A DNA stretch of 64,000 bases from Lyophyllum atratum (Eukaryota > Basidiomycota > Agaricomycetes > Agaricales > Lyophyllaceae): positions 54,637-118,636 of the forward strand of contig JACGCN010000077.1 in NCBI GenBank assembly GCA_014905825.1, read 5' to 3'. The position numbers and the translations under genes were made by a program. Shown here piece by piece: positions 60,836 through 64,000 of the stretch. Under the pieces are notes generated by a model. The model did no database searches. It worked only from the letters and a program-made list of their open reading frames with translations, and was not told the origin of the DNA. The first letter of the stretch is position 1, and each line of letters opens with the position of its first letter.

Positions 60836-61007
60836 AGTTGGCTTAGAGCAATTCACATGTACGCAGCCCGCACTTAGTATCGGGGCTGCCGTTGCCGCGG
60901 ACGTTTATGCGCGTAGTAGCTAGGCAAAGTAGTGCACAGGCCTAATCTGGTCAAGTGGGGAAAAAATGCAATTATACCGGTGCATCGAGACGTTTGATCA
61001 TCATGTA

Positions 61008-61082
61008 ACGGTGAATTACGGTGGATTACGGACCTGCGCTGCTTTACGGTGAATTACGGTGAATTACGCTGTATGACGGTCA
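61008..61082 (+). repeat. ACGGTGAATTACGG motif cluster, plus orientation
   Basis: acggtgaattacggtggatt, then tttacggtgaattacggtga and acgctgtatgacggtcagct. Same motif as at 49650-49895, 170 bp downstream of the Ulp1-type gene and 120 bp upstream of the next gene. Confidence 0.85.
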
Positions 61083-61195
61083 GCTGACCATCACGTTGTC
61101 ACAATAACGAGTGACTAGGTTCTTCTCGCACCGCCTCCTTATCTCCAGCTCTCATCCACCATCTCTGCGCTCCTCAGACTTCACTGCTCATCACC

Positions 61196-63478
61196 ATGCC
61201 TTCCTTCAAGATATGCCCCCACACCTGCGGCCACTCTAAAGAGTGCCACCGTGTCTTTTTCCCCGTCGGTAGCGCGTTAGGAGATCATATCAAGTCGACA
61301 AGAGTCCATCGTAACTGCGATCGGCAGTGTCCTGCTCATCCTGAGTCCCCTAACAAGAGGGAAGCTAGAACCTTGTTAGTTGATGAGGTGCGGCCTCTGG
61401 CGAACTATCTCTGGAAGCGCTACGGCACCGGCACCACCATCAACTTGCGCGCTGCCGAGGCCATTCCCCCTGACGGTTTGAGGGTTAGGTATCGTAACGC
61501 GCGCAGGAGGCTCCTCAAGTCCGATGAACCACTTTCGGACGAGGATACCGACTCTGATTCCAGTCAAGATGTCAAGAAACACACGGCTCCCTCTCCTGTC
61601 CCGTCTCCATCCCCCGTCCCTCGCAAGGACCGCCGTCAACGCTCCCCCTCTCCTTCATCATCTGGCCACCCTCAGAAAGCAAGTTCCTCCCGTCACCGCA
61701 GAGACGAGCCCGTGGCCCCTCGATCGAAAGGGAAGGGCAAGCAGCGCGCCTCCACTCCGCCGCCATCGTCGTCCGATGATGACGAGCTCCGTCTGCAGCC
61801 ACCCGCTGTCCCTCGTCGTTCCGTCGGTATGATGACATCTCCGTCCTCTCGATCCAGTGCGCCGCCGTCCATGCATTATCGTTCGATTGGTACGGTGACC
61901 TCCCCGCCCCCTCCTTCCCCTCGTCATAGCGGTACGCGGCCACCTCCCTTCCAAGGTTCTACTGCGCCCCGCCTCCTATTCACGACTATCCGTTCATTTT
62001 TCCCGCACTTCGTCCCATCTCCGAGTCTGATTTCTATCAGAAGGAGATCCGGGTCGTTTTCGTCGAGGACCCTGGCCGCCGTACCGACAAGGAGAGCGCG
62101 ATCACAAGGGACGGGTGGATGCTTAGCAGCGATCTCATCGATCGTCAATGGCACACTAAATTCAAAAAGGCATTTCCTCGGCTCGTCTTCGCACTCGACA
62201 AGAAGAAGGGTGAGAACCCTCTTTACTGGGACTGGGTGAGTCGCCCCGCGCTCTATCGTTTACTTTTTCCACGACCCTCATCCAACTATTATCAGTTACT
62301 AGTTGTATACGCCCTGGCGACTAAGACTGGCCCCGCCGAAGTAACCCTCTTCACTTACGAGAAATACAAGCAGGCTGTAGTGGCTGGCAAGGGCACTGAT
62401 TGGAACCAGCTGGTGTCGATGGACCTCGTCCTGGGAGGGTTCAATCTGACGGGCGACTTTATGTGAGTTTTCTACGGATTCAAGTTCTTCGTTGATTGAT
62501 TTATCGTGGTGGTCGCTCAGGAACCCTGCAAACGCGGGGTACATGCCAGCGAAGACTGTGGCCAAGTATATTTCAAACCTGCACCTCCTTTCACAGCGGA
62601 CTCTCGTATGGGCTAACCCGGACCAGACCCTGGACCACTCCCACAAAATCCCCATCGTCCGAGACCTGGCCGAGTGCGCCCGAGATATCACGAACACCTG
62701 GTATCCCCATTTTTCCGTCCTTGAGAACCCCCTGGAGGAAACTTCCGATCGACGGGGTCTCGTCTTGAAGAGGACATTCAGCGACTCCAGCCATCACGTT
62801 CTGTTCGACCGTGACACCGATTTCCAGGTCCAGTTGGAGGAGGCGGAAAGAGAATGTCGGGCTCAATGGGATAATCAAGTCTCTTCGTGAGCTTCACATC
62901 CAGCCAAGTTGGTTTGCCGTCCCCTTCGTCGAGGGCATGCGAGTCTACGGGGAGATCCGCGCCTATTTCATAGGCGGCTCGCTTAGTTACATGATCAGCA
63001 CCACTCCTAAGTCGAAAGACGAACTCTCTATATCATGGGTGTTCGGCCTCACCCCCCTGGGCCACTTACGGTAGTGGGGGGCTGTCGTTTATTTTTATTT
63101 ACGTCTGACTTAGTACGTCATAGTGATCAACCCTGGACCAACCCCGTCTTCTGTCCAGCATGGGAACGTGAAAAAGGTCGAGAGGAATTAACTTCCTTCC
63201 TCACGAAAACTTACAATGGTCTGGTCGAGGCGCACGGGAAACGGCTCAAAGAATACTGGAGTTCTGATCTACGAGTTTTCTGTCGTATCGACGTCTCCAT
63301 CGTGGGTTTACCCAATGGCGGGCTGCAGTACTTTGTCAACGAGATCGCCACAAGCCACTCCGCCGGCCTATTTCTAAGTTACTGCGAATCTGAGGCCTCA
63401 ACACTGGCGCTGGATTTTGCCACGGTACTTCGAGGATGGATTGCGGTTTCCAGGTCTAGAAGGAGCGCGGCGGCATAG
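61196..63478 (+). CDS. ATP-grasp-like protein, paralog of the 46.0 kb protein; two apparent frameshifts
   Basis: The N-terminus is a Cys/His cluster (CPHTCGHSKECHRVFF, HRNCDRQCPAH), then a Ser/Pro-rich linker. Clear coding parts follow: about 61970-62235 (YQKEIRVVFVEDPG, KFKKAFPRLVFALDKKKG), 62296-62462, 62520-62860, 62870-63070 and about 63118-63478. Introns at 62236-62295 and 62463-62519 are good. ATP-grasp-like motifs: RRGLVLKRTFSDSSHHV (nucleotide-binding Lys), GEIRAYFIGGSLSYMI and LRVFCRIDVSIV with LQYFVNEIA (Asp and Glu/Asn metal ligands). One-base frame changes are needed near 61967 (cccc run) and near 62850, with no usable intron, and the last intron near 63070-63117 is not resolved. 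It may be a decaying gene. Fold assignment is inference from motif order. Confidence 0.55.
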
Positions 63479-63569
63479 GGTTACTCTACTTTTGGCCATA
63501 CATGTTTTTTTATTGCGCGCGGAAACAAAACAAATACATTTTCTTGGAGGCGTCAACTTTACATGGAGT

Positions 63570-63900
63570 AAGAAATGAACGAGAGTCGCCACATTCGCGC
63601 AGGTAACCCTTCAGGCGAATCCAGCTTAATCCACCGTCATTCACCGTAATATAGCGTAATGGAGCGTCATTCAGCGTCATCTACCGTCGGTGACCCGATT
63701 CCCTGTCCTATTTGTACTCTACCAGGGTCAGGCGTGCCCAGAAGTGCTTTCTACGAACGAGAGTCGCCACATTCGCGCAGGTAACCCTTCAGGCGAATCC
63801 AGCTCAATCCACCGTCATTCACCGTAATATAGCGTAATGGAGCGTCATTCAGCGTCATCTACCGTTGATGACCCAATTCTCTGTCCTATTTACGTGCTTT
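63570..63900. repeat. 178-bp direct repeat with inverted ACGGTGAATTACGG motifs
   Basis: gagagtcgccacattcgcgc starts at 63581 and 63759; both copies continue with aatccaccgtcattcaccgt and atagcgtaatggagcgtcat for about 140 bp. The motif is in the opposite orientation to the cluster at 61008, so the 61.2-63.5 kb gene is flanked by inverted motif clusters. A third, decayed start is near 63912. Confidence 0.85.
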
Positions 63901-64000
63901 CTACTTGAAAGAAATGAACGAGCGTCGCCTCGTTTCGGGCAAGCGGCAAATTCCGGGATAATCCAATCTCCGTGTGAAAGAATTTCGCTTACGCGTCAAT

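Overview
The window is from a filamentous basidiomycete, most likely a mushroom-for­ming agaricomycete. Genes are split by many 45-65 nt GT-AG introns. Agaricomycete-type families are present (DUF6535 membrane proteins, a fruit-body-specific secreted protein, a GGFxDIYKGEW-type kinase), and TTAGGG tracts occur. All exon coordinates below were worked out by hand from splice signals and reading-frame continuity; no search was run, so family names rest on motif recognition.

Region 1 (1-7.5 kb) is conserved housekeeping. It holds a PAK/STE20-type kinase whose DFG motif reads NFS, a Rab7-like GTPase with a very long insertion, and on the minus strand a complete USP5/UBP14 deubiquitinase (14 exons, 805 aa).

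Region 2 (7.5-24.5 kb) is a segmental-duplication zone. An ancestral block USP5(-) / DUF6535 protein(+) / PAH-domain protein(-) has been copied and eroded. Three DUF6535 genes (about 8.0, 13.2 and 16.9 kb) share one intron plan. A USP5 UBA fragment (12.3 kb) and a truncated, frameshifted PAH-protein copy (11.1-12.2 kb) are debris. The intact PAH-protein gene (22.5-24.5 kb) joins a helical N-terminal domain, a ubiquitin-like domain, a zinc ribbon and two Sin3-type PAH domains. A heptad-repeat coiled-coil gene lies between.

Region 3 (24.8-41 kb) carries SSZ1 (ribosome-associated Hsp70-like), a fruit-body-specific-type secreted protein, a cysteine-cluster coiled-coil protein with an apparent frameshift, poorly resolved coding segments on the minus strand at 36-38 kb, and a protein kinase broken off after its N-lobe where repeats begin.

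Region 4 (41-64 kb) is repeat-rich and accessory. A 4.6 kb minisatellite of AGGTGCGA-type units contains three tRNA-like sequences; a fourth relative lies at 48.8 kb. Beyond it is a gene set bounded by clusters of a short ACGGTGAATTACGG-type motif: two paralogous proteins (46.0-48.5 and 61.2-63.5 kb, the second with ATP-grasp-like motifs), a TET/JBP-like 2-oxoglutarate/Fe(II) dioxygenase (-), an unknown protein, a BAH-PHD protein and a 1680-residue protein with a Ulp1-type peptidase domain. The Ulp1 gene has a recently amplified 253-bp intron-exon module. The same short motif is embedded in the minisatellite, linking the two parts. My best candidate for an undescribed system is this chromatin/DNA-modification cassette (dioxygenase + BAH-PHD + Ulp1-like peptidase + paired flanking paralogs) carried on, or shaped by, a mobile element. 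I found no transposase in the window.
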